DNA of 64,000 bases, from positions 1,364,001 to 1,428,000 of the forward strand of contig NZ_JAHCDA010000001.1 in assembly GCF_018413645.1 (NCBI RefSeq), written 5' to 3'. The notes under the pieces are model-generated. The model was not told the origin of the DNA and made no database searches. It worked only from the letters and a program-made list of their open reading frames with translations. The translations under genes were made by a program, and so were the position numbers. Each line of letters opens with the position of its first letter. Position 1 is the first letter of the stretch. The stretch comes from Roseococcus pinisoli (GTDB taxonomy: Bacteria > Pseudomonadota > Alphaproteobacteria > Acetobacterales > Acetobacteraceae). Of this stretch, positions 37,899 through 47,229 are shown in pieces.

Positions 37899-38501
37899 TC
37901 AGAACTGCGGCCACAGATTCACGCGGATATCGAGCTCGTAGATGAACACCCACCAGCTGAGGGCCAGAAGGAAGGCGGTGACGCCAACGATGCCCTTCTT
38001 GGTGTGGGTCGGCTCCGCGAAGCAGGACACGATGATGAGCGTCGCCAGTCCGATGAAGAAGCCGGCATGCTCGAACAGAAGGCCGAAGAGGGAGACCGAG
38101 GCGCAGATGATCGCGAGCATCTTCCAGCCGGCCGAAATGGCCATGACGAAGAAGCCCACCGCAAGGCCAACGCCGACGGCGTTGTAGGTCTGCCCGAAGA
38201 AGCCCCAGATGGAGGGGGCGATCCAGAAGGCAGCCAGACCCGCGACGATGCCGCCGAGGAAGGTGCCGATATCGAGGCCCGTCCACCGCTCGAGCGGATC
38301 GGGGCCATTCATCAGCGAGAAGAACACCACAAGGGCGCCCAGTCCGGCCTGAATCCAGAACACCATGGCCGGCATGTAGCCCGGGCCCATGCGCCTTGCG
38401 GTACCAAGACTATGATCCAGGTTCAGGTATAGGCCGGCTAAGGCAATGGCCATCAGGATAAGCCCTGATGCCATGTCCTTCCCATTTACGTTCAATTTCA
38501 T
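37899..38501 (-). CDS. tctB: tripartite tricarboxylate transporter, small permease TctB
   Basis: 200 residues from the ATG at 38501 (MKLNVNGKDMASGLILM), supported by a GAGGG site; a longer start at 38558 is possible but atypical. Four membrane helices. The segment GTARRMGPGYMPAM is the conserved TctB loop after helix 1. It forms the membrane unit with TctA. TctB proteins diverge fast, so the neighbourhood is the main support. Confidence 0.94.
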   Translation of the reverse strand: MKLNVNGKDMASGLILMAIALAGLYLNLDHSLGTARRMGPGYMPAMVFWIQAGLGALVVFFSLMNGPDPLERWTGLDIGTFLGGIVAGLAAFWIAPSIWGFFGQTYNAVGVGLAVGFFVMAISAGWKMLAIICASVSLFGLLFEHAGFFIGLATLIIVSCFAEPTHTKKGIVGVTAFLLALSWWVFIYELDIRVNLWPQF

Positions 38502-38590
38502 AAATCCCTCACTCCCGCCTCGGGCCGGAAACTTCCAGCATTTTGAATAAACTGCCAAGCGGCAACCGAAAACCGTTCAAATCTTACGAG

Positions 38591-39568
38591 TCAGTCAGGC
38601 TTTGCGCCAGTTTCGCGAACCAACGGGCCCCAGAGGGCGACTTCCGAGGCCACGAAAGCGGCGTATTCCTCGGGGGAGTATTGCCCCGCTGAACCGCCGA
38701 TCTCCGCGAGGCGCGATCGCGTCGAATGGGTGTCTAGAATGGCGCTCACCTCGCGCGAGAGGCGGTCCACGATCGGCCGGGGCAGCTGCGCCGGGCCTGA
38801 GAGGCCGAACCAGCTGCTGGTCACCACGTCGTGGCCCTGCTCGCGGAAGGTCGGCACATCGGGAAAGGAGGGGTGGCGCTCGGCGCTGCTCATGGCGATC
38901 GCCTTCACGCTGCCTTGCCGGATATGGCTGGCGGCGGAGGGCAGGCTGTCGCTCATCAGCGGGACCTGGCCGCCGATCACGGCCGTCATGGCCGGGCCGG
39001 CGCCGCGGAAGGGAATGTGGTTGAACTCGCGGCCTAGGATGCTGCCCATGCGGACGATGAGCAGATGGTTCGAGGAGCCTGATCCGCTGCTGGCCATGTC
39101 GAGCCCGCGTTCGCGATGCAGGCGGGCCATGTCGTCGAGGTTCGCGATGCCTGCGCGCGGATAGGCGACGAAGACCGAGGGGTTCAGCGTCAGCAGCGCG
39201 ATATGGCTGAAGTCGCGCACGGGATCGTAGCGCAGGTTGCCGTAGAGCGCCGGCGAGATCGCGTGGCTGGCGATGTTCGAGAGAAGAAGGGTGTGGCCGT
39301 CCGGCACGGCCTGGGCGACGAGGAGGCTACCGACCGAGGCACCGGCGCCGGGCCGGTTCTCCACCACGATCGGCTGCCCCAGCTTTTCCTGAAGGGGCGT
39401 GGCCACAAGCCGGGCGATCAGGTCCGTGGTGCCGCCGGGCGCGAAGGGGACGATGAGCTTGATCGGCTGGGAGGGCCACGCCGCCTGGACGCCGGTGGCC
39501 CGGGCGCGCGCAAGGGCGGGCAGCGCAAGGCCACCTCCCAGGATTGCGCGGCGAGGCCACTGGACCAT
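38591..39568 (-). CDS. tctC: Bug/TctC family periplasmic substrate-binding protein
   Basis: 325 residues from the ATG at 39568 (a TTG sits just before it). A signal peptide with an Arg pair (PRRAILGGGLALPALARARA) is followed by the Bug signature YP-like WPSQPIKLIVPFAPGG, then GQPIVVENRPGAGAS and PDGHTLL. Bug proteins bind carboxylates or amides such as nicotinate, glutarate or amino acids through two bridging waters. First gene of the tctCBA operon and divergent from an M20 amidohydrolase, which hints at an amide or N-acyl amino acid as substrate (inference). Confidence 0.95.
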   Translation of the reverse strand: MVQWPRRAILGGGLALPALARARATGVQAAWPSQPIKLIVPFAPGGTTDLIARLVATPLQEKLGQPIVVENRPGAGASVGSLLVAQAVPDGHTLLLSNIASHAISPALYGNLRYDPVRDFSHIALLTLNPSVFVAYPRAGIANLDDMARLHRERGLDMASSGSGSSNHLLIVRMGSILGREFNHIPFRGAGPAMTAVIGGQVPLMSDSLPSAASHIRQGSVKAIAMSSAERHPSFPDVPTFREQGHDVVTSSWFGLSGPAQLPRPIVDRLSREVSAILDTHSTRSRLAEIGGSAGQYSPEEYAAFVASEVALWGPLVRETGAKPD

Positions 39569-39750
39569 CAATCGTAACCCCCAACTTTGGCCGAAGTTTG
39601 TCTATACGGCAGACATTATTTGATTAGCGCCTATGGCATGTCGTTCAGCCTGCTGCAAGCTTTGGGGAGCCCGGCAGCCGGGCGCTGGACAGCCCGCGGT
39701 ACGGCGCGGAGGATGCGGTGGCCGCTCCTCCTCCGTCCGGGAAAGCCCCC

Positions 39751-40926
39751 ATGATCATCAACGATCCCGAAGCCCGTATCCGCGAGCACGCGACCGCACT
39801 GGAGCCTCGCCTGATCGAGATCCGCCGCGACCTGCACGCCCATCCCGAGCTCGGTTTCGAGGAGGTGCGCACCGCGGGAATCGTGGCGGCGGAGCTCGCC
39901 CGGATGGGCATCCAGCACCGCACCGGCGTGGGGCGGACCGGCGTGCTCGGCGTGATCGAGGGCGGCCGGCCGGGTCCGACCCTGGCCATCCGCGCGGACA
40001 TGGACGCGCTCCCGATCCAGGAGGAGACGGGCCTGTCCTTCGCGAGCCGGAACGAGGGCAAGATGCACGCCTGCGGGCATGACATCCACACGACCACGCT
40101 GCTCGGCGCGGCCGAGGTGCTGAAGGGCCTGGCGCCCAACCTCGCGGGCCGGATCGTCCTGGTCTTCCAGCCGGCCGAGGAGATTCTGGGCGGCGCGAAG
40201 GCCATGATCGAGGACGGCGCGGCCGAGGGCATCGACATGGCCATCGGCTTCCACAACCACCCGGAGATGGAGGTCGGCACCTTCGGCTATGTGCGCGGCT
40301 ATTCGCTCTCGGCGGCGGACAAGTTCGACATCGTGCTGCGCGGCAAGTCGGGCCACGCCGCGCATCCGGACGCCGCGGTCGATCCCATCGTCGGCGCCGC
40401 GCATATCGTGACGCAGCTGCAGACGGTCGTGAGCCGCGAGCAGAATCCGATCCATTCCTGCGTCGTCACGGTCGGCATGTTCCAGGCCGGCACCACGCAC
40501 AACATCATCCCCGAGCGCGTGACGCTGAAGGGCACGGTGCGCACGCTGCATCCCAAGGCGCGCGAGACGGCCGAGCGCGCGATCCGCCGCCTGGTCGACA
40601 ACACGGCGGCGGCGATGCGGATGGAGGCGAGCATCGAGTACACGCGCCTCTGCGGCGCTCTCTATAATGACGACCGCATCCTCGACCCCGCCATCGCTTC
40701 CGTCGCCGCGCATTTCGGCGCGGAGCTGGAGAACAGCGACCCCTCCATGGGCGCCGAGGACTTCTCCGAATTCGCCTCGCGCGCGCCGGCCTTCCACCTG
40801 CGCGTGGGCTCCGGCGCGCCGGGCCGCGAGGATCGGTTGCACAACGCCTTCTACCAGCCGGATGAACGCTGCATCGCGCTCGGCGTGCAGGCGCTCTCCC
40901 GCATCGCCGTGGACATGCTTCGATGA
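39751..40926 (+). CDS. M20 family metallo-amidohydrolase
   Basis: 391 residues from the ATG at 39751; an in-frame GTG at 39718 is a weaker choice. It belongs to the M20D group (hippuricase, N-acyl-L-amino-acid and IAA-amino-acid hydrolases): HAHPELGFEE near the N-terminus, metal ligands C108-G-H110 (HACGHDIHTT), E143/E144 (QPAEEILGG) and HNHPEM (about 173-178). The dimerisation domain contains GKSGHAAHPD. It hydrolyses amide bonds of N-acyl amino acids in the cytoplasm. Its stop overlaps the creatininase ATG, so both are expressed together. Confidence 0.93.
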   Translation: MIINDPEARIREHATALEPRLIEIRRDLHAHPELGFEEVRTAGIVAAELARMGIQHRTGVGRTGVLGVIEGGRPGPTLAIRADMDALPIQEETGLSFASRNEGKMHACGHDIHTTTLLGAAEVLKGLAPNLAGRIVLVFQPAEEILGGAKAMIEDGAAEGIDMAIGFHNHPEMEVGTFGYVRGYSLSAADKFDIVLRGKSGHAAHPDAAVDPIVGAAHIVTQLQTVVSREQNPIHSCVVTVGMFQAGTTHNIIPERVTLKGTVRTLHPKARETAERAIRRLVDNTAAAMRMEASIEYTRLCGALYNDDRILDPAIASVAAHFGAELENSDPSMGAEDFSEFASRAPAFHLRVGSGAPGREDRLHNAFYQPDERCIALGVQALSRIAVDMLR

Positions 40927-41690
40927 AAATCTCCGAACTTCCCGCCCCCGAAGTCGCGCGGCGCATCGCCGCCGGCCATGCCGTGCTCGTGCCCATGGGC
41001 AGCACGGAGACGCATGGCCCTGCTTTCCCCATGGGCGACTACCTGCTGGCCGAGGCCATCGCGCTCCGCATCGCGGAAGCCGCCGGCGACGTGCTGGTCC
41101 TGCCGACGCTGGCCTTCGGCGGCGCCGATTTCTTCCGCGGCGTGCCGGGCGGCGTGGCGCTCAGCCCCGCCACGCTCACCGCCCTGGTGACCGACGTGCT
41201 GGTGGCGCTGCATGAGGGTGGGGCGAAGCGGATCCTGCTGCTCAACGGCCATGGCGGAAACATCCCCTCGATCGAGGAGGCGCAGCGCCGCCTGCGACAC
41301 GGCCAGGGCGTGGTCGCGCCCGTGCTGCATCTCTGGAAGTCGGCGGGCGGCTGGCAGAAGGAGCTGGGCGGATCGCCGGAGACGCTCGGCCATGGCGGCG
41401 ATCCCATCGGCTCCGTCGCGCTGCACCTGCGGCCGGACCTCTGCGCGCCAACGGCGATGAAGCCGCGCCAGCCGCTGCCGCCCTTCCTCGGCCTGCCGGT
41501 CAGCGGCTTCGGGACCATCCGCGCCGCGGGCGTGGATTTCGGCGTGCCGATCGAGGGCGAGGAGGTCGCCGCGGGCGGCGTCGCCGCAGCCGATTCCTCG
41601 GGCTGCCGGGCGGAGCATGGCGCGCGGATCGTCGCGCGCCTCGTGGAGGCAGCGACGGCGATGCTTTCCGCCATGAAGGGCGCCGCCTGA
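40923..41690 (+). CDS. creatininase family amidohydrolase
   Basis: 255 residues. The creatininase fold is indicated by PMGSTETHGPAFPMGDYLL (metal ligands E and H in TETHG, D in GDY) and LLNGHGGN near residue 105 (H ligand). The usual HAGExETS motif is replaced by a variant, GHGGDPIGSVALHL (about residues 157-170), so the reaction is probably not creatinine hydrolysis but hydrolysis of another cyclic amide or formamide. It starts in the stop codon of the M20 gene and ends directly before the reductase gene, so it belongs to the same transcript. Confidence 0.9.
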   Translation: MKISELPAPEVARRIAAGHAVLVPMGSTETHGPAFPMGDYLLAEAIALRIAEAAGDVLVLPTLAFGGADFFRGVPGGVALSPATLTALVTDVLVALHEGGAKRILLLNGHGGNIPSIEEAQRRLRHGQGVVAPVLHLWKSAGGWQKELGGSPETLGHGGDPIGSVALHLRPDLCAPTAMKPRQPLPPFLGLPVSGFGTIRAAGVDFGVPIEGEEVAAGGVAAADSSGCRAEHGARIVARLVEAATAMLSAMKGAA

Positions 41691-42638
41691 ATGAAGGTGA
41701 CGATTTTCGGCACGGGGGCCATCGGCAGCCATGTCGCGGGCCGCATGGCCCGTGCCGGCAAGGCCGAGGTCAGCGTCGTCGCGCGCGGCCCGCAGCTTGA
41801 GGGCATCCGGGCCGAGGGCCTCACCGTCGAGACGCCGGAGGGCGCCTTCAACGTGAAGGTGCGGGCCGAGCAGGAGCCGGCGAGGCTCGGCCCGCAGGAT
41901 GCGGTCATCGTCACGGTGAAGGCGCCGGCGCTCACCGGCGTGGCCGACAGCATCGCGCCGCTGCTGGGGCCGGAGACGCCGGTCGTCTTCGTCATCAACG
42001 GCATCCCCTGGTGGTGGGGCGAGGGGCTCGACGTGCTCGATCCGACCGGATCGGTGCGGCAGAAGATCGGTCTGGAGCGCACGATCGGCGGCGTAGTCTG
42101 GTCCGCCTGCACGGTGATGTGCCCCGGCACGGTGAAGGTGCAGAGCGCCACGAATCGGGTGCTCTTCGGCGAGCTGGACGGCAGCCTTTCGCCGCGCGTG
42201 CAGGCCATCGCCGCGGCGCTGGATGGGCCGGGGATGGGCGGTGTGGTCTCGCCCGACATCCGCACCGAGATCTGGACCAAGCTGCTCAACAACCTGGTGA
42301 ACGGTCCGATCTGCCTGCTTTCCCGCCGGCACATGAAGGGCACCTTCGACGAGCCCGCCATCATGGAGGCGGGCCTGACGGTGATGCGGGAGGCGATGGA
42401 GATCGCCCGCGCCCTCGGCCATCCGATCCAGGCCGATGCGGAGAAGCAGATCCTCCGCTCCGTGGGCATCGCCCACAAGCCCTCGATCCTGCAGGACCTG
42501 GAGCAGGGGCGCGGCCTGGAATTCGACGCGCTCTTCACCGTGCCGCTGCAGCTCGCGAAGCAGGCCGGGGTGCGCGCGCCGCTGCTGGAGCTGCTGGTGG
42601 CACTGGCGCGGAAGGGGGCCTACGCGGCCGCGGCCTGA
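41691..42638 (+). CDS. ketopantoate reductase family protein (PanE/ApbA-like)
   Basis: 315 residues. The N-terminal NADP motif FGTGAIGSHVAG (about 6-17) and the C-terminal helical domain with KLLNNLVNGPICLLSRR (the catalytic Lys and conserved Asn pair) place it in the 6-phosphogluconate dehydrogenase-like C-terminal superfamily of PanE/ApbA. It carries an unusual NGIPWWWGEGL stretch, common in paralogues that are not biosynthetic ketopantoate reductases. Position (no gap after the creatininase gene) suggests reduction of a 2-oxo acid in the same catabolic route rather than pantothenate synthesis. Confidence 0.88.
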   Translation: MKVTIFGTGAIGSHVAGRMARAGKAEVSVVARGPQLEGIRAEGLTVETPEGAFNVKVRAEQEPARLGPQDAVIVTVKAPALTGVADSIAPLLGPETPVVFVINGIPWWWGEGLDVLDPTGSVRQKIGLERTIGGVVWSACTVMCPGTVKVQSATNRVLFGELDGSLSPRVQAIAAALDGPGMGGVVSPDIRTEIWTKLLNNLVNGPICLLSRRHMKGTFDEPAIMEAGLTVMREAMEIARALGHPIQADAEKQILRSVGIAHKPSILQDLEQGRGLEFDALFTVPLQLAKQAGVRAPLLELLVALARKGAYAAAA

Positions 42639-42642
42639 GGGC

Positions 42643-43092
42643 ATGCGCCGGGTTCGGACCGCCGTCGCTTCCGATCTCGGCGCGCTCCAGGCGCTCTATC
42701 TCCACCTGAATCCCGCGCGGCCGGACCTGCCGCCCGAGACCGCCGCGCGGATCCTGGGCGAGATCCTCGCGCGGCCGGACTGCCATCTCTTCGTGGCGTT
42801 CTCCGGCGGGACGCTGGTCGCCAGCTGCATGCTGGGGACGATGCCCAACCTCATGCGCGGCGGGCGGCCTTATGCGCTGCTGGAGAATGTCGTCACGCAT
42901 GCGGACCATCGCCGGCAGGGCCATGCCCGCGCCGTGGTCGAGGCCGCGCTGGCTGCGGCCTGGGGGGCGGGCGCCTATCAGGTGTATCTGCTGACGGCGC
43001 GGACCAACCCGGCGGTGCGCCTGTTCTACGAATCCTGCGGCTTCGAGACGGGGCGAAAGGCCGGCTACGTGGCCTCCTCGCCCAAGGGCTGA
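42643..43092 (+). CDS. GNAT family N-acetyltransferase
   Basis: 149 residues from the ATG at 42643, 4 bases after the reductase gene. The acetyl-CoA motif A is VTHADHRRQGHARAVVEAAL (R/Q-x-x-G-x-G/A pattern), and the C-terminal strand-turn is TARTNPAVRLFYESCGFETG. It acetylates an amine or small molecule of unknown identity. It closes the M20-creatininase-reductase run. Its last 28 bases overlap the end of the convergent 319-residue gene. Confidence 0.9.
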   Translation: MRRVRTAVASDLGALQALYLHLNPARPDLPPETAARILGEILARPDCHLFVAFSGGTLVASCMLGTMPNLMRGGRPYALLENVVTHADHRRQGHARAVVEAALAAAWGAGAYQVYLLTARTNPAVRLFYESCGFETGRKAGYVASSPKG

Positions 43093-44024
43093 AGCGCCAT
43101 CCGGGGCAGCTCCGCCTGGCCCAGCACCCAGCCCTCCCAGCGCCGCACCGCCTCGTCCTCCGGGATGAAGTCGGCGCGGTGGCCGTCAAGCACGGCGATG
43201 AGCGCGAGCAGGCCCAGCGTGCAGTCCAGCCGGTCCTCGCCCGCTGCATCCGCGCCGAAGCCGTCGAGAAGCGCGGCTTTCAGCGCCGCCGACGGCGCCA
43301 CGCGCAGGCGCGCCATGGCCTCGCGCAGCGGTTCCGCCAAGGTGAGGCGCGCGGCCCGGTCGCGCTTGCTGCCGCGCAGCCGGAGGCCGAGCTGCCGCAG
43401 AGCCTCCGCCGGATAGACCTCCGCCACGGCGAGCCGGCCGGGGCGCAGCAGCCCCTGCAGCGGGCCGGCATAGGGCCAGAGGTCGATCGGTGCCTCCTGG
43501 GCCAGGGAAGGCGCCAGCCAGTCCCGCCAGGCCGAGAGCCCCGCCTTGCCCGATTGGTTGGCGCCCAGCGTCCAGAAGGGCGGCGCGCCGGCCGGGCGGG
43601 TTGCGGTGGCAGCGTCGCACCAGCGATGCAGCGCCTCGGCGCCGGGCAGGCCGAGCGCGGCCGCGTGGCTCGCGCGCGTCATGCCCTTGAGGCCGCGCAT
43701 CGGATAGAAGGGTGCCTCGAGCCCCACGGTCCCGAGCGTGTCGTTCACCAGGAAGAAGCGCGGATCGCCCGCGCGGCGGCGCAGGAATTCCACGAAGCCC
43801 GCCTCGGGCCGCTGCCGCGCATAGTGCCGCGGCACGCCGAGCGGCAGGTCGAGCCCCAGCACGGCAGGGGCGCCATCGCCGCGCAGGGCCTCGGCCAGGG
43901 TCGCGAGGTCCGGCACGGGGCAGGGCGCCTCCATCCGCCATTCGCGCCCATCGGCCTCCGCCACGCAGGCCCAGCGCTTCGCGGGCGAGACCGACCAATC
44001 CGCGTGCGCGGCACGTCGTCTCAT
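43065..44024 (-). CDS. conserved protein, possibly DUF429-like (RNase H fold)
   Basis: 319 residues from the ATG at 44024 (MRRRAAHADWSVSPAKRW). I do not recognise it with confidence. LGLDLPLGVPRHYA (about residues 55-68) and VAEVYPAEALRQLGL (about 210) recall the IDxPIGxP and ExHPE-type motifs of DUF429, a putative nuclease family with an RNase H-like fold, and EDRLDCTLGLLALI near the C-terminus fits its last conserved acidic helix. Codon use matches the neighbours. It converges on the GNAT gene with a 28-base overlap and diverges from the cytochrome b gene. Confidence 0.65.
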   Translation of the reverse strand: MRRRAAHADWSVSPAKRWACVAEADGREWRMEAPCPVPDLATLAEALRGDGAPAVLGLDLPLGVPRHYARQRPEAGFVEFLRRRAGDPRFFLVNDTLGTVGLEAPFYPMRGLKGMTRASHAAALGLPGAEALHRWCDAATATRPAGAPPFWTLGANQSGKAGLSAWRDWLAPSLAQEAPIDLWPYAGPLQGLLRPGRLAVAEVYPAEALRQLGLRLRGSKRDRAARLTLAEPLREAMARLRVAPSAALKAALLDGFGADAAGEDRLDCTLGLLALIAVLDGHRADFIPEDEAVRRWEGWVLGQAELPRMALQPLGEEAT

Positions 44025-44057
44025 GACACGATCGCGCAGAGAGCCGGGGAGGCGGGC

Positions 44058-44579
44058 ATGGCATATCCCTCGACGTCGAAATGGTTTCACTGGATCACGG
44101 TCGCGCTCATCGCGGTCGCGCTGCCGACCGGCTTCGTGATCAAGCACCTCGCCGAAGAGAGCAAGGGCGGCTTCTACGCCGTGCATGAGAGCGCCGGCCT
44201 CACCATCCTGCTGGTGTCGGCGCTGCGCCTGTGGTGGCGGATCCGCCATCCGGTGCCGCCGGATGCCACGCTGCCGGCACCGCTGCGATTCGCGGCCCAG
44301 GGCGTGCATCATCTCCTCTATGCCGCGCTGATGGTGCAGCCGCTGCTCGGCTTCTTCCTGACCAATGCCTTCGGCTTCCCGCTGCGCGGGGAGACGGCCT
44401 ATCTCGGCCTCATCGACTTCCCGAAATTCATGGAGGCGAATGAGCGGCTGGGGAACGTCCTGGGTGCTTTGCACGCCTGGCTCGGCTGGGCGATCGTGGT
44501 GCTCCTCGCCCTGCACATCGCCGCCGTGGTCTTCCACCAGGCGATCCGCAAGGACGGCACCCTGCTGCGGATGGTCTAG
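44058..44579 (+). CDS. cytochrome b561 family protein
   Basis: 173 residues with four membrane helices. Haem-ligand histidines are placed as expected: H11 in [12 protein letters not shown]43 in [12 protein letters not shown]136 in [10 protein letters not shown] and H150 in [12 protein letters not shown]. Bacterial members (CybB type) are inner-membrane di-haem electron carriers between quinone and superoxide or other acceptors. The stop codon shares bases with the convergent aat stop in the sequence CTAG. Confidence 0.92.
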   Translation: MAYPSTSKWFHWITVALIAVALPTGFVIKHLAEESKGGFYAVHESAGLTILLVSALRLWWRIRHPVPPDATLPAPLRFAAQGVHHLLYAALMVQPLLGFFLTNAFGFPLRGETAYLGLIDFPKFMEANERLGNVLGALHAWLGWAIVVLLALHIAAVVFHQAIRKDGTLLRMV

Positions 44580-45226
44580 TCGCCCGCGCTCCGCAGCCGC
44601 GCGATCTCCTCCTCCACCAGAGGCTCCGGCGGATCGAGCAGGAAGCGCGCGGGCAGGTCCACGGCATTGGCGAGCAGGTGCTTGTAGGTGGCGCGCGGCA
44701 CCTCCTCGGTGCCGAACTGCGCCAGGTGCGAGGTCTGGAACTGCGCGTCGAGCAGGGTGAAGCCGCCGAGCCGCAGCCGGGCCACCAGATGCACGAGCGC
44801 GATCTTCGAGGCATCGACCTGCCGGCTGAACATGCTCTCGCCGAAGAAGGCCCCGCCGAGCGCGACGCCGTAGAGCCCGCCCACCAGCTCCTCGCCCTGC
44901 CAGGCCTCGATGGAATGGGCGTGGCCCTGTTCGTGCAGCGTGAGAAAAAGGGAGCGGATCTCCGCGTTGATCCAGCTGTCCGGCGAGCTGGGGCGCGGGG
45001 CGGCGCATTCGTCGATCACGCGGGCGAAGTCACGGTCGGCCGTGATGCGGTAGGGCGCCTGCCTCAGGCGCCGCGCCAGGCGCTTGGGCAGGTGGAAGCC
45101 GTCGAGCGGAATGACGCCGCGCTGCTCGGGGTCCAGCCAGTAGAGGGTGCGTGCGTCCCGGCTCTCGGCCATCGGGAAGAGGCCGATGCGGTAGGCCCGA
45201 AGCATCAGCTCAGGCGTGATGTCCAT
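44576..45226 (-). CDS. aat: leucyl/phenylalanyl-tRNA-protein transferase
   Basis: 216 residues from the ATG at 45226 ([21 protein letters not shown]); a GTG at 45241 would add five residues. It attaches Leu or Phe to proteins with N-terminal Lys or Arg for N-degron turnover by ClpAP. Conserved motifs: [33 protein letters not shown] and [12 protein letters not shown]. Last gene of the aroQ-accB-accC-aat run, 163 bases after accC. Confidence 0.97.
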   Translation of the reverse strand: MDITPELMLRAYRIGLFPMAESRDARTLYWLDPEQRGVIPLDGFHLPKRLARRLRQAPYRITADRDFARVIDECAAPRPSSPDSWINAEIRSLFLTLHEQGHAHSIEAWQGEELVGGLYGVALGGAFFGESMFSRQVDASKIALVHLVARLRLGGFTLLDAQFQTSHLAQFGTEEVPRATYKHLLANAVDLPARFLLDPPEPLVEEEIARLRSAGD

Positions 45227-45389
45227 CTGGCGGCGCGACACGAGCGATCAATCCGGAATCGCGGAGCAGGCTGGGCGCGGCGTTCGGGCCTTGGAGGGTT
45301 CCACGGCCCCACCCTACACCCCCTGGCACCCGTTTCGGAATGTCAGACTGTGCCGCGCCCCATGAAGAATCGTTGCGCCGGCCGACGGA

Positions 45390-46733
45390 TCATTCCGTGC
45401 GGCCGACGAACCGCTCCAGCCAATGGATGGTGTACTCACCGGACTGGAATTCCGGATCCGCCATAATGCGCTGATGCAGCGGCAGGGTGGTGGCGATGCC
45501 GTCCACCACCATCTCCTGCAGCGCCCTATGCATCCGGGCGATGGCCTGGGCGCGGTTCGGGGCATGCACCACGAGCTTGGCGACGAGGCTGTCGTAATGC
45601 GGCGGCACCGAATAGCCGGAGTAGAGCGCGCTATCGACGCGCACGCCCAGGCCGCCGGGGGCATGGAAGGTGTTCACCCGGCCGGGGGAGGGCGCGAAGG
45701 TCACCGGATCCTCGGCCGTGATGCGGCATTCGATCGCATGGCCCGAGAACCTGACATCCTCCTGGCCGTAGCCGAGCGCCTCGCCCGCGGCGATGCGGAT
45801 CTGCTCGCGCACGAGGTCCACGCCGCAGACCATCTCGGTCACCGGATGCTCGACCTGGAGGCGGGTGTTCATCTCGATGAAGGCGAACTGGCCGTCCTGG
45901 TAGAGGAACTCCAGCGTGCCGGCGTTGCGGTAGCCGAGCTTGCGCAGGCCCGAGGTCACCTGCGCACCCAGCGCCTCGCGCTCGGCGGCATTCAGCGCGG
46001 GGGAGCCCGCCTCCTCGACCAGCTTCTGGTGGCGGCGCTGCAGCGAGCAGTCGCGCTCGCCGAAATGCACCACGTTGCCGTGGTTGTCCGCCAGGATCTG
46101 GAGCTCGATGTGCCGCGGCTTGTCGAGGTACTTCTCCATGTAGACGGCGTCGTTGCCGAAGGCCGCCTTCGCCTCGGTGCGCGCGACGCGCCAGGCTTCC
46201 TCGAGCTCGTCGGCGCTGTGCGCCACCTTCATGCCGCGCCCGCCACCGCCCGCGGCCGCCTTGATGAGGACGGGATACATGATCCGCTCGGCGACCTCGG
46301 CCGCCTCCTCGAGGCTGTCGAGCGCGCCGGCCGAGCCGGGCACGAGCGGCACGCCGAGGCCGCGCATGGCGTCCTTGGCGGCGATCTTGTCGCCCATCAT
46401 GCGGATATGCGCGGCGGTCGGGCCGATGAAGATGAGGCCGTGCGCCTCCACCATCTCGGCGAAGGCCGCGTTCTCCGACAGGAAGCCGTAGCCGGGATGG
46501 ATCGCCTCGGCGCCGGTGATGGTCGCGGCAGAGAGGATGGCGGCGACGTTGAGGTAGCTGTCGCGCGCCGGCGGCGGGCCGATGCACACGCTCTCATCGG
46601 CGAGGCGCACATGCATGGCCGAGGCATCGGCCGTGCTGTGCACGGCGACGGTGCGGATGCCCATCTCCTGGCAGGCGCGATGAATGCGAAGCGCGATCTC
46701 GCCGCGGTTCGCAATGAGGATCTTTTTGATCAT
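45390..46733 (-). CDS. accC: acetyl-CoA carboxylase, biotin carboxylase subunit
   Basis: 447 residues. It carboxylates the biotin on AccB using ATP and bicarbonate, the first step of fatty-acid synthesis. The start [20 protein letters not shown] is diagnostic. The ATP-grasp glycine-rich loop is [14 protein letters not shown] (about residues 160-173), and [16 protein letters not shown] holds the metal and bicarbonate residues. It lies 16 bases after accB. A standalone AccC plus AccB pair is typical of bacterial ACC. Confidence 0.99.
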   Translation of the reverse strand: MIKKILIANRGEIALRIHRACQEMGIRTVAVHSTADASAMHVRLADESVCIGPPPARDSYLNVAAILSAATITGAEAIHPGYGFLSENAAFAEMVEAHGLIFIGPTAAHIRMMGDKIAAKDAMRGLGVPLVPGSAGALDSLEEAAEVAERIMYPVLIKAAAGGGGRGMKVAHSADELEEAWRVARTEAKAAFGNDAVYMEKYLDKPRHIELQILADNHGNVVHFGERDCSLQRRHQKLVEEAGSPALNAAEREALGAQVTSGLRKLGYRNAGTLEFLYQDGQFAFIEMNTRLQVEHPVTEMVCGVDLVREQIRIAAGEALGYGQEDVRFSGHAIECRITAEDPVTFAPSPGRVNTFHAPGGLGVRVDSALYSGYSVPPHYDSLVAKLVVHAPNRAQAIARMHRALQEMVVDGIATTLPLHQRIMADPEFQSGEYTIHWLERFVGRTE

Positions 46734-46749
46734 GGAGCCGGTTCCCGGC

Positions 46750-47229
46750 CTATTCCACCAGCACCAGCGGCTCGCCGTATTCCACCGGCGTGCCCGTCTC
46801 GATCAGGATGCGCGTGACGGTGCCGGCACGCGGGGCCTTGATCTGGTTGAAGGTCTTCATCGCCTCGATGAGCAGCAGCGTCTGGCCCTGCGCCACCTTG
46901 GCGCCGAGCTGGATGAACTGCGGCGCGCCCGGCTCCGGCGAGAGATAGGCGACGCCCACCATCGGCGAGGTCACCAGGCCCGGATTCTTGGGGTCGATGG
47001 CCGACGGGTCGGCGGCCGGGGCCGCGGCCACCGGCGCCGCGGCGGGCAGCGCCGCCAGGGGGGCCGCCGCCTGCATCACGGGGGCGGCGACGGTAACCGC
47101 CGGCAGGATGCGGGCCACGCGGATGCGGGCCTCCTTCTCCGAGAGCTCGATCTCGGTGAGGTCCGTCTCACGCAGGATTTCGGCGAGCTTGCGGATCGCC
47201 TCCGGGTCGAACTGGATGCCGCTGGTCAT
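46750..47229 (-). CDS. accB: acetyl-CoA carboxylase, biotin carboxyl carrier protein
   Basis: 159 residues. The biotinyl Lys is K125 in [14 protein letters not shown], within the C-terminal barrel. The N-terminal helical domain (about 1-40) and an Ala/Pro-rich flexible linker (about 42-78) precede it, and the thumb loop follows YLSPEPG. Its start overlaps the aroQ stop by 4 bases, so the aroQ-accB-accC genes are coupled. Confidence 0.99.
   Translation of the reverse strand: MTSGIQFDPEAIRKLAEILRETDLTEIELSEKEARIRVARILPAVTVAAPVMQAAAPLAALPAAAPVAAAPAADPSAIDPKNPGLVTSPMVGVAYLSPEPGAPQFIQLGAKVAQGQTLLLIEAMKTFNQIKAPRAGTVTRILIETGTPVEYGEPLVLVE

Noticed and set aside
43065-45008. 647-codon version of the 319-residue gene
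   Set aside because: The extra N-terminal part lies opposite the cytochrome b gene and in the aat region and has shadow composition. The ATG at 44024 gives a coherent protein.
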